DNA of 64,000 bases from contig JALQPE010000340.1 in NCBI GenBank assembly GCA_030407315.1, positions 1-64,000 on the forward strand, given 5' to 3'. Shown piece after piece: positions 1 through 10,099 of the stretch. The translations under genes were made by a program, and so were the position numbers. How positions within the stretch are numbered: the stretch's first letter is position 1; each line of letters begins with the position of its first letter. This DNA comes from Asparagopsis taxiformis. Its lineage: Eukaryota; Rhodophyta; Florideophyceae; Bonnemaisoniales; Bonnemaisoniaceae. The notes beneath the pieces are model-generated. The model had not been told where the DNA came from. It was given only the letters and a program-made list of their open reading frames with translations, and did no database searches.

Positions 1-243
1 ACAAACACTCAAAGGCAGGGAATCACAATCTTTTAAAATTTTCTCTACCACGTATCCGTCACAACTTATTACCTACACCGGTACGAGTTTCAAGACCTTT
101 CAGTGCTGTACACCGTATACTCTGTTCCGTTCGATATCAACCAGTGTTCCTCACAAGAGTGCAAACGTCACGAGATACGTCGTCAAATTTGACTGTCTCG
201 CCGAGCGGTCGCCATCCTGTACCGAATTTCCACTCATTCCATT
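1..243 (+). other. Open stretch at window edge, nothing recognised
   Basis: A reading frame is open from base 2 to a TGA at 245-247, about 80 codons with no recognisable domain. It may be the 3' end of something starting outside the window or the 5' region of the decayed gene that follows. The TGA overlaps the ATG at 244. Confidence 0.2.
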
Positions 244-1656
244 ATGACGAATAAGCGCAGGCGCAACAGCAATCCGATCGTTGACGACGCAACCGTGCCA
301 ATTCTGCGCGAACCCGCTAGCCCTTGGGAGGATTCTAGTGGACATGGGTACACGTCGAAACGTAGGTCGCGCCGTCCGCGAAACTACTCTCGCTGGCAAA
401 GACTTCCTCCGCCTCTTGCTGGATTTATTCGCCCACTCAAGTTTCGCAGACTTGACGGACAAGCCGGGAGGTTTCACATACGCGGACCTTGGCGCTTGGG
501 TTGCGCAGGGCACGGAAGAACAATTTGTGGCGCTGCAAGGTCGACTCAGCATGGCCTTCAGCGGTCGTTCGAAGAATGCTGGAGTCGAGGCGGATGTTGC
601 CGAAATCGTCATGGCAGAGATGAACGTTGAGCGAGCCAAGCAGATTGTTCGTCTGGCATACCCATTGCCGAGTTTTCAAGACAGGATGAGCGTATCGGGC
701 AATGGGTTGAGCACTGCATCCTTTCTGGGATCGTGCCGCAGACCTTCCTTATTGGATGTAACATGCTTCCTTCGCCACTACAGGCGCCGCAGCGCGGGAA
801 CCAAGCGCCTTCGTTCTTGCTCCACCGGAAACGTTCGAGGTATTGATGTATTTCCAAGCGTTGTCTATCATCCGAAATCACAACAAGAACCTGCCGCGTC
901 GCCGAATAGGCGATGCGGCCGAAGAGGGGAACGAAGCCGCACGCGTCCCAGCCCATCGGAAAAGCACTAATCGAGCTTGTTACGTGGTTCAAGTTTTATA
1001 CCATGCTTGGACCGATGTGGCCTACGCCGCAAAGTTTTCCAGCTTCGAAGAGTTGATGGCGCCGTACATCATTTCGACAGCAGTGAGCATTGGTTTGACG
1101 TGCTCGATGAAGGTCTATTCGCACCGATGGAGCAGAAGCTAGATCTCTACCACGACAAAGCTCCCCTATCTCATCCTGATGGATATGGTGGAAAAGTAGA
1201 GACAAGAACCAGTGCGCAGCACAGTGCATTTAGGGACCTTGTGAGGAAGTTCTTCGACCGGTTGCAGTTTCTTATCGTCAACCGGACCTGTACACCTGGC
1301 CGGAGTCCGACCGCTGGGGGGCGCTGGAAATATACTTGTCAAGCGGAAATCCGGACAAGCTGCCAGCGTACTTTGACACCCTCGACGAAGACGTTATGGC
1401 TGTCCTCCGCCCGGCACCACAAGCCGCGGACGCAGAAAAGGTCCCCAAGCCGGTTGATGACACTCCCACTCGTCGCAACACAGGAGGGAGAGGTTTGGTT
1501 CCGTCGACAAGACACACAACCAGCTTCAACTTGGACCTGGGAGGACCAGTCTTACTGCCCAAGGGCCGTCTCCCCCGTCACCGTCACCCCATGCGACAGA
1601 AGAGCAGGAAAGAAGTGAAGGGCAGGCTCTCGCAAAGGACTTTCTTTCGAAAATGA
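244..1656 (+). pseudogene. N-terminal part of decayed methyltransferase-SET gene, unknown domain
   Basis: An ATG at 244 opens a Lys/Arg-rich start. The coding-like signal then jumps between all three plus frames: frame 1 to about 320, frame 2 to about 640, frame 1 to about 790, frame 3 to about 1000, frame 2 to about 1300, frame 1 to about 1650. Each segment has protein-like composition (for example an LDLYHDKAPLSHPD run near 1150), and no splice sites were seen at the switch points. I recognise no domain. It runs directly into the methyltransferase segment, so I take it as the N-terminal half of one broken gene; a separate broken gene is possible. Confidence 0.45.
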
Positions 1657-2950
1657 GTCAGTATTGCCGGGTGTACGACGTCCCTTTCGAAGATTTGGTC
1701 AGTGCCGACGAGAGCCGAGAACACGTGCCCATCACGGGCAACGTTCAGCTCATTCTGACTGATCCGCCCTACAATGTTCGTCGTAAGAGGAACGATTCCA
1801 ACTCTTCGTACGACAGGCTAACTGCAGAAGATATGCAGGCTAGCATCGAAGTGTTTGACGAGCTGTTGCGCCCCGGTGGCCACGGCATCGTGTTCTGCTC
1901 CGTTTTGCAGTTCTACGAATGGTTCCATTACTTGGAAACGTACAAAGGACCGCAGTCAGAAGGCCCAACCGATGCTGCTGCCAGTGATGACGGGTCGGAT
2001 GAAGAAGAGGTTACGTCCATGAATTCGGACTCCGAAGCATCGCAGCACAGTGGCGAAGAAAGTGCGGATGAGGAGGACGAGGAGGAGGAGGACGTCGTTC
2101 GGAATTCAGTTTCTTCGTTGACGAGGTACCTCTGTTGTTTGTCCGACTACCTGGGCACCTCTATCAAATGCCGGGGCGGAAGAGGTACCAACGCATGAAC
2201 ATGGCAGAGGTCGCTATCCACTTCTGGAAGCGAGGTGTTCCGTTCAAGACTGGAAGCGAGATGGTGGCCTATAGGAACCACGGATACATGGACGGCACGT
2301 ACCCGGCGTGGTGCAACGTCACCATCAATATGCCCGCCATCGATTCGAATGAGATGGTGTGGCGAACAAGGAGCACAACCGGTGCTACGGTCAGAGTTCG
2401 TGCAGAGCAGAAGAGCGTCGCTCTCATGATGGAGTTGATCAGCCAGCATTCACAGCCTGGTGATATTGTTGTCGATCCATTCTCTGGCACTTTCGCAACG
2501 GGAAAAGCAGCTATGAGCTTGCCTGAGCACCGTGTTTTCGTCGGCAGTGACATGGACAAATTGTGTGTGGCACGATCGCTTCCAAAGCTGTGTGCAGTCA
2601 TGTCACGTGTAATTCTTTCAAACAACACTGACATGAGGGTCACGACAGAAGCGAAACAGAGTGCTGAGAAGTTCTTGGCGTCCCCCTCTGTCACGATGCG
2701 TACGCAGAGGGAACGCAGGATCATCGAACCCCCACCTGGCCTTCCCCTGTACCAGAGGTTCCCGAAATATATTCGGCAGTACCTCTGGCAGCTGTGCCCA
2801 GAGTCGATTGCGTCGCACGAGCACATGGAAAAACCGGTACATTATTGGCCACCTTCCCTGCGCCGCTGGTTGCAAACTGAAAACCCTCGCGTGATGCGGG
2901 CACACGATTGTGTTGCGAAAAAAATTGAGCGTTCGACCATCGCTGATTAA
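1653..2950 (+). pseudogene. Beta-class DNA (adenine-type) methyltransferase domain, frameshifted
   Basis: Frame 3 from the ATG at 1653 contains the catalytic motif TDPPYN (near 1760) and LRPGGHGIVF. A long Asp/Glu-rich insert follows, and the frame changes near 2095. Frame 2 then carries QPGDIVVDPFSGTFATGKAAM (2452-2515) and VGSDMD. DPPY before the DPF.G SAM-binding motif is the order of beta-class amino-methyltransferases such as CcrM and HinfI, and DPPY favours N6-adenine. In the usual FxGxG motif the second Gly is replaced by Phe, which could weaken cofactor binding. The acidic insert between motifs is unusual. The family would act on DNA in the nucleus; here the gene is broken. It continues into a SET domain. 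Confidence 0.7.
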
Positions 2951-3492
2951 GCATCCAAATGCAGGAAGAGGGCTCTTCGCTGAACAGACATTTAATGTTG
3001 GCGACGAAGTATGTGCATACTACGGAACTGTTGTGTACTCTGATATGAGCAAGGAGTCGATGAGGTTCGCGTACGGAGAGGGTCACATGGCGATAACGAA
3101 GGAAACATTCTTGATGTATGCCATCAAGCTGTATGCAACAGCGGAGGACGACGAAAAACATCGAGCATCCAATTTGGATTGTTCCGGCTCCGTTCTGTTC
3201 GGCGCAGTTCATCAACGACCCGCGGTATTTGCGAGGTGAGGACACTCCGGCGGAAGACACCAGGCGGATGGCCAACGTCGAGTTTGTCGAGAACTACAGC
3301 AGCGGTTCGACGGGGAAGAAGCTCAAGGCGAAGGACCTAGAAAATCCGAAGATCATTGTAGTACGTGCAATCCGCGATATCCGTCCGGGGCAGGAGCTCT
3401 ACGTTCATTATGGGACAGCGTTTAGAGCATGGAATAGGGTCACGAAAGATGTTTTCATTTCGACTACAAATAAAGCTACGTTCCAGAGTTGA
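2910..3492 (+). pseudogene. SET methyltransferase domain, frameshifted, fused after DNA methylase
   Basis: Frame 3 gives a SET opening, HPNAGRGLFAEQTFNVGDEV then CAYYG (2950-3030). After a shift near 3160, frame 1 gives PAPFCSAQFINDP, RRMANVEFVEN and the closing IRPGQELYVHYG (3390-3415), with TGA at 3490-3492. These match the SET start (GRGLFA), the N-containing pseudoknot strand (FIND, NVEF) and the tyrosine-bearing end (ELYVHYG) of protein-lysine methyltransferases. The SET frame overlaps the end of the methylase segment with no promoter-like gap, so it was probably one polypeptide: N-region, DNA methylase, SET. One internal frameshift breaks the domain. Confidence 0.7.
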
Positions 3493-4095
3493 AGTATATC
3501 ATATAATGCAGCATGTCCAGCCACCATTAGTCCAGGGTGAAACCTATTCGGCAGTACTCGCCTGTCAAAAACCAATCGTTCACACTCTAGGTGCACTTCG
3601 TCCGAGCAGTGAACCTGACTGCTTGGATGCTGTTATGCGTGCAGATGCAAAATACAAGACCAAGTTGAAATGGACGCCCGGTGGATGTCCAGCTCAGTTG
3701 CATTGCTGTCCAGCCCAGAAATTCTACAATTCAGGGCAGAAAAAAATATTGCAAAAAACATCGATTTCAGCGGTCGATTGTGCCGTACGGCACACCCCCA
3801 TCTCAAAAACATGTTCACATGTGCATGTTTTTGAGAATAGCCCAAATTTTAATTCAAATCAGGACGTCTTCCGGACATAGGGGTGCTCGCGGCCTAGCTC
3901 GACAGCTGTAATTGTACCTCATTAAATACTGTTGATGACTGCCTACCGTATACAATCTGGGCTGTTGGCGTATTCTCCGGTACTTGACCTGACCTGAACG
4001 TTCATCGCAGACCGTTGTGGTTACCGACACTATACAGCAATCTTTTTGTATCTCGTGCAACTCAATCGTTCCATCGCTTCCGGGAAGGCTTCATT
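3493..4095. other. 600-bp gap with two perfect palindromes
   Basis: No gene is seen between the SET segment and the next ORF. It contains a 14-bp perfect palindrome (GTGCCGTACGGCAC, 3779-3792) and a hairpin with 13-bp perfect arms (TCTCAAAAACATG at 3801-3813 and its complement at 3824-3836). These could be a 3' end signal, a binding site or an old element end. Confidence 0.5.
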
Positions 4096-4782
4096 ATGCC
4101 GCCGCGTATTGCGAAGAAAGCTCCAAAGCCTCCGGGCCTCCAGAAAACCGGTCAGCAGCTGCTGTATCGAGTGCCCGACAATCCCGTGCGAAGAAGCGGT
4201 CTGGGCCTACCGGCAGCATTGAACCGCGGTCCGGTAGTCGCAAGACGGACCGGCGCAGAACTGGGGATCCGCAGCGAGAAAAGTGAGGAAGGAGGAACGG
4301 CGCGGAGAGAGATGGGGCTTGACCGAGGCAAGCGTGCTCGCAGGGACAGTGAACATCATGATGATGACATGATAGTGGCTCAAAACATGTTGGAATTGCG
4401 GCAGAGTGCTATGGCAAAGGTAGTTCCTCCCGGGTTGGCAGATGCGGAGGTGCTGCAGACGGAGTCCCAGCCGGGGGTTCGCGAGACACTGGAGGCTGTG
4501 ACCCCCACTGCGCCAACTATGCCGAGTACATCAGCCCCAGCAGGTAATGCAGTCAGGGACCCGAGGATAGCGGCAAGGGATGTTGTTTCTGAGCAACGTT
4601 CACAGGATGCCAACTATCATCGGCGGTCAGGTGGTACTGAGGGGAGAGAGCAGCCGGAGTGCGGGCCTCGTCACAACAGACTGTCATTGGTGCCAAATAT
4701 GCGCGTAACGCCCCCGCGACGTCAGGCTATTGCCGATGGAGGACATCATATTCCCGATAGCGTGGAGATGGGGGGACGGTGA
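4096..4782 (+). CDS. Disordered basic protein, likely N-terminal half of coiled-coil accessory protein
   Basis: From the ATG at 4096 (MPPRIAKKAPKPPG...) runs a 228-residue Arg/Pro/Ser/Thr-rich protein with no recognised domain, ending in TGA at 4780-4782. The next ORF overlaps this stop by four bases in another frame. Composition and sense run on smoothly across the junction, so this is probably the N-terminal half of one protein split by a single frameshift near 4780, or two translationally coupled products. It lies in the transposon block between the methylase-SET pseudogene and the transposase. A role as an accessory transposition protein is inferred from position only. Confidence 0.5.
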   Translation: MPPRIAKKAPKPPGLQKTGQQLLYRVPDNPVRRSGLGLPAALNRGPVVARRTGAELGIRSEKSEEGGTARREMGLDRGKRARRDSEHHDDDMIVAQNMLELRQSAMAKVVPPGLADAEVLQTESQPGVRETLEAVTPTAPTMPSTSAPAGNAVRDPRIAARDVVSEQRSQDANYHRRSGGTEGREQPECGPRHNRLSLVPNMRVTPPRRQAIADGGHHIPDSVEMGGR

Positions 4783-6380
4783 GGGCAGAGAGGTTGCATC
4801 CGCCGGAATCCATCGATTTAATGGCGAGTCGCATCAATGCGCAGAAGAAGAAGATCGCGGAGCTGGAAAAAAAAGTGTTTAGCCAGGACATAGCAAACAA
4901 GGCGCTCACCACGGAGATAGTTGCGTTGGAGGCTAAGGTGAAGACTCTGCAGGCGGAAAATGCCAGCCTTACTGCAATTGCGAGAACAGGTAGAATCAGT
5001 GATCACGGTGGCGGTAAGTCGAAAATACAGAAAGCCATTCCTGTGAAATACCTTGGAGTTCTTAGGGCGGTTGAGGAAAACCTGACAAAGTGGTGCAAGA
5101 ACGAGACTATGGAGCTGGACCCTATAGCGGAACAAACGCAGAGACGTTGGACTGGACGTACCATCGAGGTAGAGCCGGTAGAAGGGACACTTTGGAGCGA
5201 AAACGGTGTAGGATATATTGCTACCCCTCCGGGCTATATCATCAAGAATCTGCAGTGGTATACACCTTCGTACAGGGACGAGAGTGATCTGCTGAATGAC
5301 TTGGTGCGACACGTACTGCGTCAAAGTCCGTGGTGTGATGTGTTTTCCGATGAGGAGCAGCGTGTGTGCTGTCAAGAGGCTGTGGCGGGGAGCAAGGAAT
5401 TGAAAGTGAAGGTGACGCAGAAACTGTCCGACGTGATGAGTGCACGGAAGCGTAATGCGAGGGACAGATTGTTCGGTTCGCTGGGGTACACGAAATTAAT
5501 GTCTAGATGCACGATGCTGACGACGCGAGCTGAGATGGACGAGCGAGAGGATCAAAAGCGCGAAGCGTCTGAGAAGCTTTTGAAACGGGAAAGCAACGGT
5601 GATTTGGATATGGGGAGGTGGCGAACGGCACCGTTCTCAGAGCTGCGATACAGCAAAGGCATGGTTCCTGACAGCTTCGAAATGGAAGTGAATGGTGATG
5701 CATGGTTTAACAACCGAGTAGCTGTGAATGTGCTGGACATCTTCAGGGGTTATTCGATACGACCAGAACAAGTAATGGACATAGAGACGAGCATACTAAC
5801 GCTGGCGCGCCTGGATGCTTGGCTAGTGACTACTGTGGAGTGTTTGGATGAACCGAAGGGGAAAGGAGGTGCACGGCAGAAGGAGTTTACAAGGCGGTAC
5901 AGTCAATATGTGGGGGTAGCTTTTCAGCAATTAGTTGGTATGGTGGTGTACTGCATGTCTTGTCTCCAAGGCTCGCAAGCAAGGGAAGAAACGGACGTTG
6001 TCGAGAGCGAACAGCGGACTAGTGCACAGTCACGGCATGTGTTTGCAAGCCGTACTGTGACGAGAGAGGCTGTTGAAGTGTGGCAAAGCGGAGAGGGGTC
6101 TGGAATTGTTCATGTCGTTGATGATGTAAACCGCTGCTCATCACTTGTTCTAGTGTCCGAGGATTGGATTCAATCGCATATTACGTCAAACCTCGGTGCT
6201 GTAATGGATTGTGTGATTGCGCAAGGACTAATTGGCGCAGAACTTTTCGTCGTTGACCCATATGCTGGACACCTGAGTGCAAACCTGAATGTCGAAATCA
6301 ATGCCCCACAGTATGGGGGCATGGAGCGGCGCCATGCAGCCACTGCTGATAACGGTTTTGGCGTAATGGAGGATGGTTGA
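4779..6380 (+). CDS. Coiled-coil protein of unknown function, transposon accessory candidate
   Basis: The open frame runs from GTG at 4779; the first ATG is at 4821 (MASRINAQKKK), giving about 519 residues. Residues 5-55 are a clear heptad-type coiled coil (KKIAELEKKVF, LEAKVKTLQAENASL). The rest is globular: Trp-rich patches (NLTKWCKNE, NLQWYTPS), a highly charged helix (EREDQKREASEKLLKRE) and a C-terminal half with VDDVNRCSSLVLVSEDW. I do not recognise the family. It converges with the transposase gene (77 bp between the ends). By analogy with TnpA of En/Spm-type elements, a coiled-coil protein next to a transposase and subterminal repeat arrays could bind those repeats; this is inference. 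The frame is intact, unlike its neighbours. Confidence 0.55.
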   Translation: MRAERLHPPESIDLMASRINAQKKKIAELEKKVFSQDIANKALTTEIVALEAKVKTLQAENASLTAIARTGRISDHGGGKSKIQKAIPVKYLGVLRAVEENLTKWCKNETMELDPIAEQTQRRWTGRTIEVEPVEGTLWSENGVGYIATPPGYIIKNLQWYTPSYRDESDLLNDLVRHVLRQSPWCDVFSDEEQRVCCQEAVAGSKELKVKVTQKLSDVMSARKRNARDRLFGSLGYTKLMSRCTMLTTRAEMDEREDQKREASEKLLKRESNGDLDMGRWRTAPFSELRYSKGMVPDSFEMEVNGDAWFNNRVAVNVLDIFRGYSIRPEQVMDIETSILTLARLDAWLVTTVECLDEPKGKGGARQKEFTRRYSQYVGVAFQQLVGMVVYCMSCLQGSQAREETDVVESEQRTSAQSRHVFASRTVTREAVEVWQSGEGSGIVHVVDDVNRCSSLVLVSEDWIQSHITSNLGAVMDCVIAQGLIGAELFVVDPYAGHLSANLNVEINAPQYGGMERRHAATADNGFGVMEDG

Positions 6381-6456
6381 AATTAGTGCAGTAAATGTGA
6401 CGTTGACTAGAAGGTTATCATGTAGTACATTATCAATAGAGTGCTGCGATTTAGAT

Positions 6457-9400
6457 TTATTCTTCTTCATTATCATCTGTGAACTGGTAATCAGTGTTGG
6501 TGTAGAAGCGGTTGAGATAGAAACGGTGGTCCGACCAGTGCATTTGTTTCGTAAATGGCTTGACTGGAAAGTTACTTCGTACGATGTGCACGGTGCCAGA
6601 TATAGTAGATGCAGGAATGAGGTCAAACCAAGGACCACCTGCACTGTGGGATGCAGTGTCATTGCTGTCAACGGATCCGTTGTCCGGGTCCCATGTGGAC
6701 CACTTTAAACAAATGCACCCAAGTGATTTTTCCACAGCGGTTTTGGGGCAAAGCAGGTCATATACTGAACGAAAGCGAGTTCTACAGGTTGAAACAGGTT
6801 TGGAGACTGCAGGCGTACCAGTGCCAGGACGCGCCCTACCCATATGGTTCTGTAGTCATCGGCAGTTCCGGAGATGACGACAAAGGAGTACTGCGATCTC
6901 TTTGCGGGGCCGAATGATGAAGTTGCAAAGACGCGCTGCTGCTTGTGCCTCGACACGTTTGTGGGGCGAAGCATGCCACTGTGCGGGTCAAAGTCGTCGG
7001 CATCTGGGACGTACCCTCCCATGACGTAGGCGGACTTTACCACGGTGACGGAAATGTCCATGTCATGTATTGGAGGGCCTTCTGCCGTGGCGCGCAGTCT
7101 AGCGAGGGTGAGGAACGCTTGTGCAGCTGTGTCACCGAGTTGCTGGAATAGCGTTATGGTGCCAGACGGGAACGAGGAGTTGTGCAGAGGCAAAAGAGTG
7201 GCAGGATCGGGCTGTCCGTCGATATCTGCAACGAGGAGGGTTGCATCGGGCAGCAGGGAGGCAAAGTCGTGCAGTGCAACGGTGAATCCGTCGCGAACGA
7301 GTACTGCACCGTCTGTGGGCGATATCATGCGTGGGTTTCCCAATGTGTTCGATGGGGTGTGACCAGTTGGAGTGGCCAAGGAGAATTCCATGTGGCGAAT
7401 AGTCTCTTCCATGGCTGTGGAGCGCCTTCGAGAGGTTTTCCTATAACTCTGTTTGAACAGAAGATGCGAGTGTTCGTAAGGGCCTGCATCAATGTGTTCC
7501 AGGGCGCCATATCTCTGCAAGTCACCGGGAAGATGGTCTAGAAGATGGAACTTGAAAGTTTTGAGACCTGTGGTGTGGAATGGGCCGAGGGTGGAGAGCA
7601 TTGATTGTTTGAAATAGGAAATGGAGTTTGGAGGCTTTCTAGTTCGGCGGCAGTCAGTGCTTGATGCGACCGCGTTTCATGACCCATGCGACGAGGTCAG
7701 AGTATTGCGTGCAGATGGAAGTGAGGGGGCTGTATCTACTTCGTCACAGCATGTGTCAATGAATGCTGCGATGAAAGGGAACACCATGTCGACATGGTGA
7801 TAGTCTTTGGCTGCGAGCATGCCGCGTATGCCGTCCTCCGTGAAGAGGCCGTTCAAATTGGTGCCCTTCTCACCCTTGGAGAAGTCGACATGAAGACCGG
7901 TGATGTAGTAGTCGCGTTCGATAGCGGACAGAATGCTGTTTGAGCCGGCGAGGATGGATTTTTTCACCTTCTTGAAGGTGCGAGGTGTCCCGGAATGGGA
8001 GGCAGTGGTGGTGGTGAGGTCTGGGGAGCTGAGGCGGTGGACAATGCACTGTTTGATGAGCTTTGAGATGCCGAGGTGGAGATTGTGCAGAGGCTCGAAG
8101 GAGAAAATGTTGTAGGGGTCTAGGGGACTGTTGGTGGGTAAAAGAGCGGTCGATTCGAGGACAGAGACAGAGTGTTGTTCGAGGAGGGAGAGAGCTTCGA
8201 GCGGAGCAGTTGTATGCTCCTGAGCGCTCTCTTGGCGTGCAGAGCGTGTATCATCGAGGGAGCGGGGCTGGTGTGGCGCGCTGGATTCAAGTTGAGTGGC
8301 GGGGATGTAGCAGCGGTGGCAGGGATGTGTGGTGGTAGTGCTGTTGCGAGTGCATGACAGCTCTTTGGCCTCTGGAAAGTCGCAGCAATAATTGGCTAGG
8401 ATGGGAAAGCATTGGCGGGCAGTTGCAGTGGAGTCTGTGCAGGGGAACCCGGAAGAGAACGCGGTGGATAGGGACGAAAACACTTTTTCGAGTGCTTTAT
8501 GAAGAATATCAATTTTGCGAGCGCGACTAGCAGAACTAGAGGTTGTCGGCATTTCATCACCGAACAAGGCGTTGGACGAAGGGTTAACAATGTACGGAAG
8601 ATACCCGACGATGGTGAGGCCGGTACGGATGCAGTGGCGACGGAGGGGGGCGGAGAAGTTGAGCAGTGTGACGTGTATGGGGTATGCGACGATTGCGGAG
8701 CTCTTGAGGCTTGTGCTGCTCTTGTCGGAGTACACTTGGAGGAGGCCGGCAAAGGAGGAAGGTGGGATCAGTTTTCCTCTGCCCATACGACCTGTGGATC
8801 TTCCGAGAGCTGCACGCGCTGTCTAGTAACCTGGTGCAGCGTTTTCGCGAATTCTGTGTGTAGGGGATGAGAAAAATATTGCGGTGCCGTCTGGGGCGGT
8901 CTGTGGGGAGGGGTGGAAGAGAGTATTTTGGTCGTTAGCCAGTGCTAACTGCCTGCGGAGCATGTCGACTGGGTCGCGGAGGTACAGCTGTGCCGAGTAC
9001 TTACCAGTTTTGTCTGGAATGATGTGGCTCTTGTAACCTTCGGTGCGGAAATGTGTTTCGACCATGGAAGCGGTAACGTGGCGACATTCTTCTACGGTGC
9101 GAACGGCGCTGTTGAACTTTTCTAGGGAGAATGCGGGGTCTTGTAGGATGGTGATGACTTCGCTCACGCGGCCAGCGCCGGCCTTGTACTCGAGGGTTGT
9201 GAGACTGGCGGCGAGGGATTGCACGAGGAGGTCTGCGCGGGAGGGGGTTGAGGTTGGTGGCAGTGAAGCGTCACAGGGTGAGTCGCTGGAGGAAGCACGA
9301 CCAGATTCTGGGTCTGGGGAGCTGGGTTGCGGGGAATCATGGTCGCCGTTTCGAGCAGGCTCATGGGTGACGGCAGGGACACGAGCGTTGTTGAAATGTT

Positions 9401-9695
9401 GGGGAGAGGGGTTGAAACGGTAGCGACACGTTCGCTCATGCAGCGCGAGCGCATAAGCATCTACGCAGTAGTAGAAGCACCCTTCATACTTGCATTCCAT
9501 GTCGAGTTTTGACGCAAAAGGGAGGATTGCGAGCTGAACAGGGGAGACTGTGCCGTCCAGATGCGACCAATTATTTTTGTGGTGCTTTCGAGACTTGGAA
9601 TGTAACGTGTTCGTAGTTTTTTGGGTAGTAGTTTTGTGCTCACTCCAGCTGACATCCCAACGGTGGAATTTAACCGAGAGTTCAATCATTTCCAA
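6457..9695 (-). pseudogene. KDZ/Plavaka-type transposase, multiple frameshifts
   Basis: The minus strand reads through an N-terminal C-x4-C...H-x3-C zinc finger (CKYEGC...HERTC, from an ATG at 9500), then VYSDKSS (expected first catalytic Asp of the RNase H fold), FPILANYCCDFPEAKEL with PCHRC, the LHNLHLGISKLIKQC helix, FKFHLLDHLPGDL, and a C-terminal part with GGPWFDLIPAS. This order matches Plavaka/KDZ transposases, which excise and integrate DNA. The frame is broken: it shifts near 8870 and 8772 (bypassing a TAG at 8823), again near 7720 and 7625 (around a TGA at 7677), and near 6720. No splice signals explain the shifts. An upstream TTG/ATG extension to 9695 is possible. Call to superfamily level is firm; the subfamily is not. 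Confidence 0.75.
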
Positions 9696-10099
9696 CTGTT
9701 ACATCACATTGCGTGCTGGCAACGTGTGCATGGAAGGACGAACGACTGCCCTGGGAGATGAATTTTCAATTAATTCATTTGTAATAATAAACTTTTTTAT
9801 TTCCAAACTTCGTGGAATCTGAATGTGCTTTACAGCGGATATGCCACGGATCATGTAAGGAAAGCAAATGGATTCTCATATATATGATTATATGTTTATA
9901 TTCGTTGTTCTCGATCCGGATCTCATTGTTCGGGGAATCAGAGACCATGGCTTGGGCCATACTCAATCTCACTGCCGGCGATGATTTCGAGTATGCACAG
10001 CAAGACTTAAGCGGACGCTGAAAGCTGTCCGGTCGACGCCGCAGGCTCCACTCCGCCCTCATCACCGACTGAGATTCTTTGACCGCCTTTGCTTTTGTT

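Noticed and set aside
1653..2950. Bacterial restriction-modification gene or contamination
   Set aside because: It is joined to a eukaryotic-type SET domain and lies in a contig with algal genes; no restriction enzyme is nearby.
6457..9695. Introns explaining the transposase frame breaks
   Set aside because: Segments between frame switches are coding-like, and the gaps are too short and lack donor/acceptor pairs.
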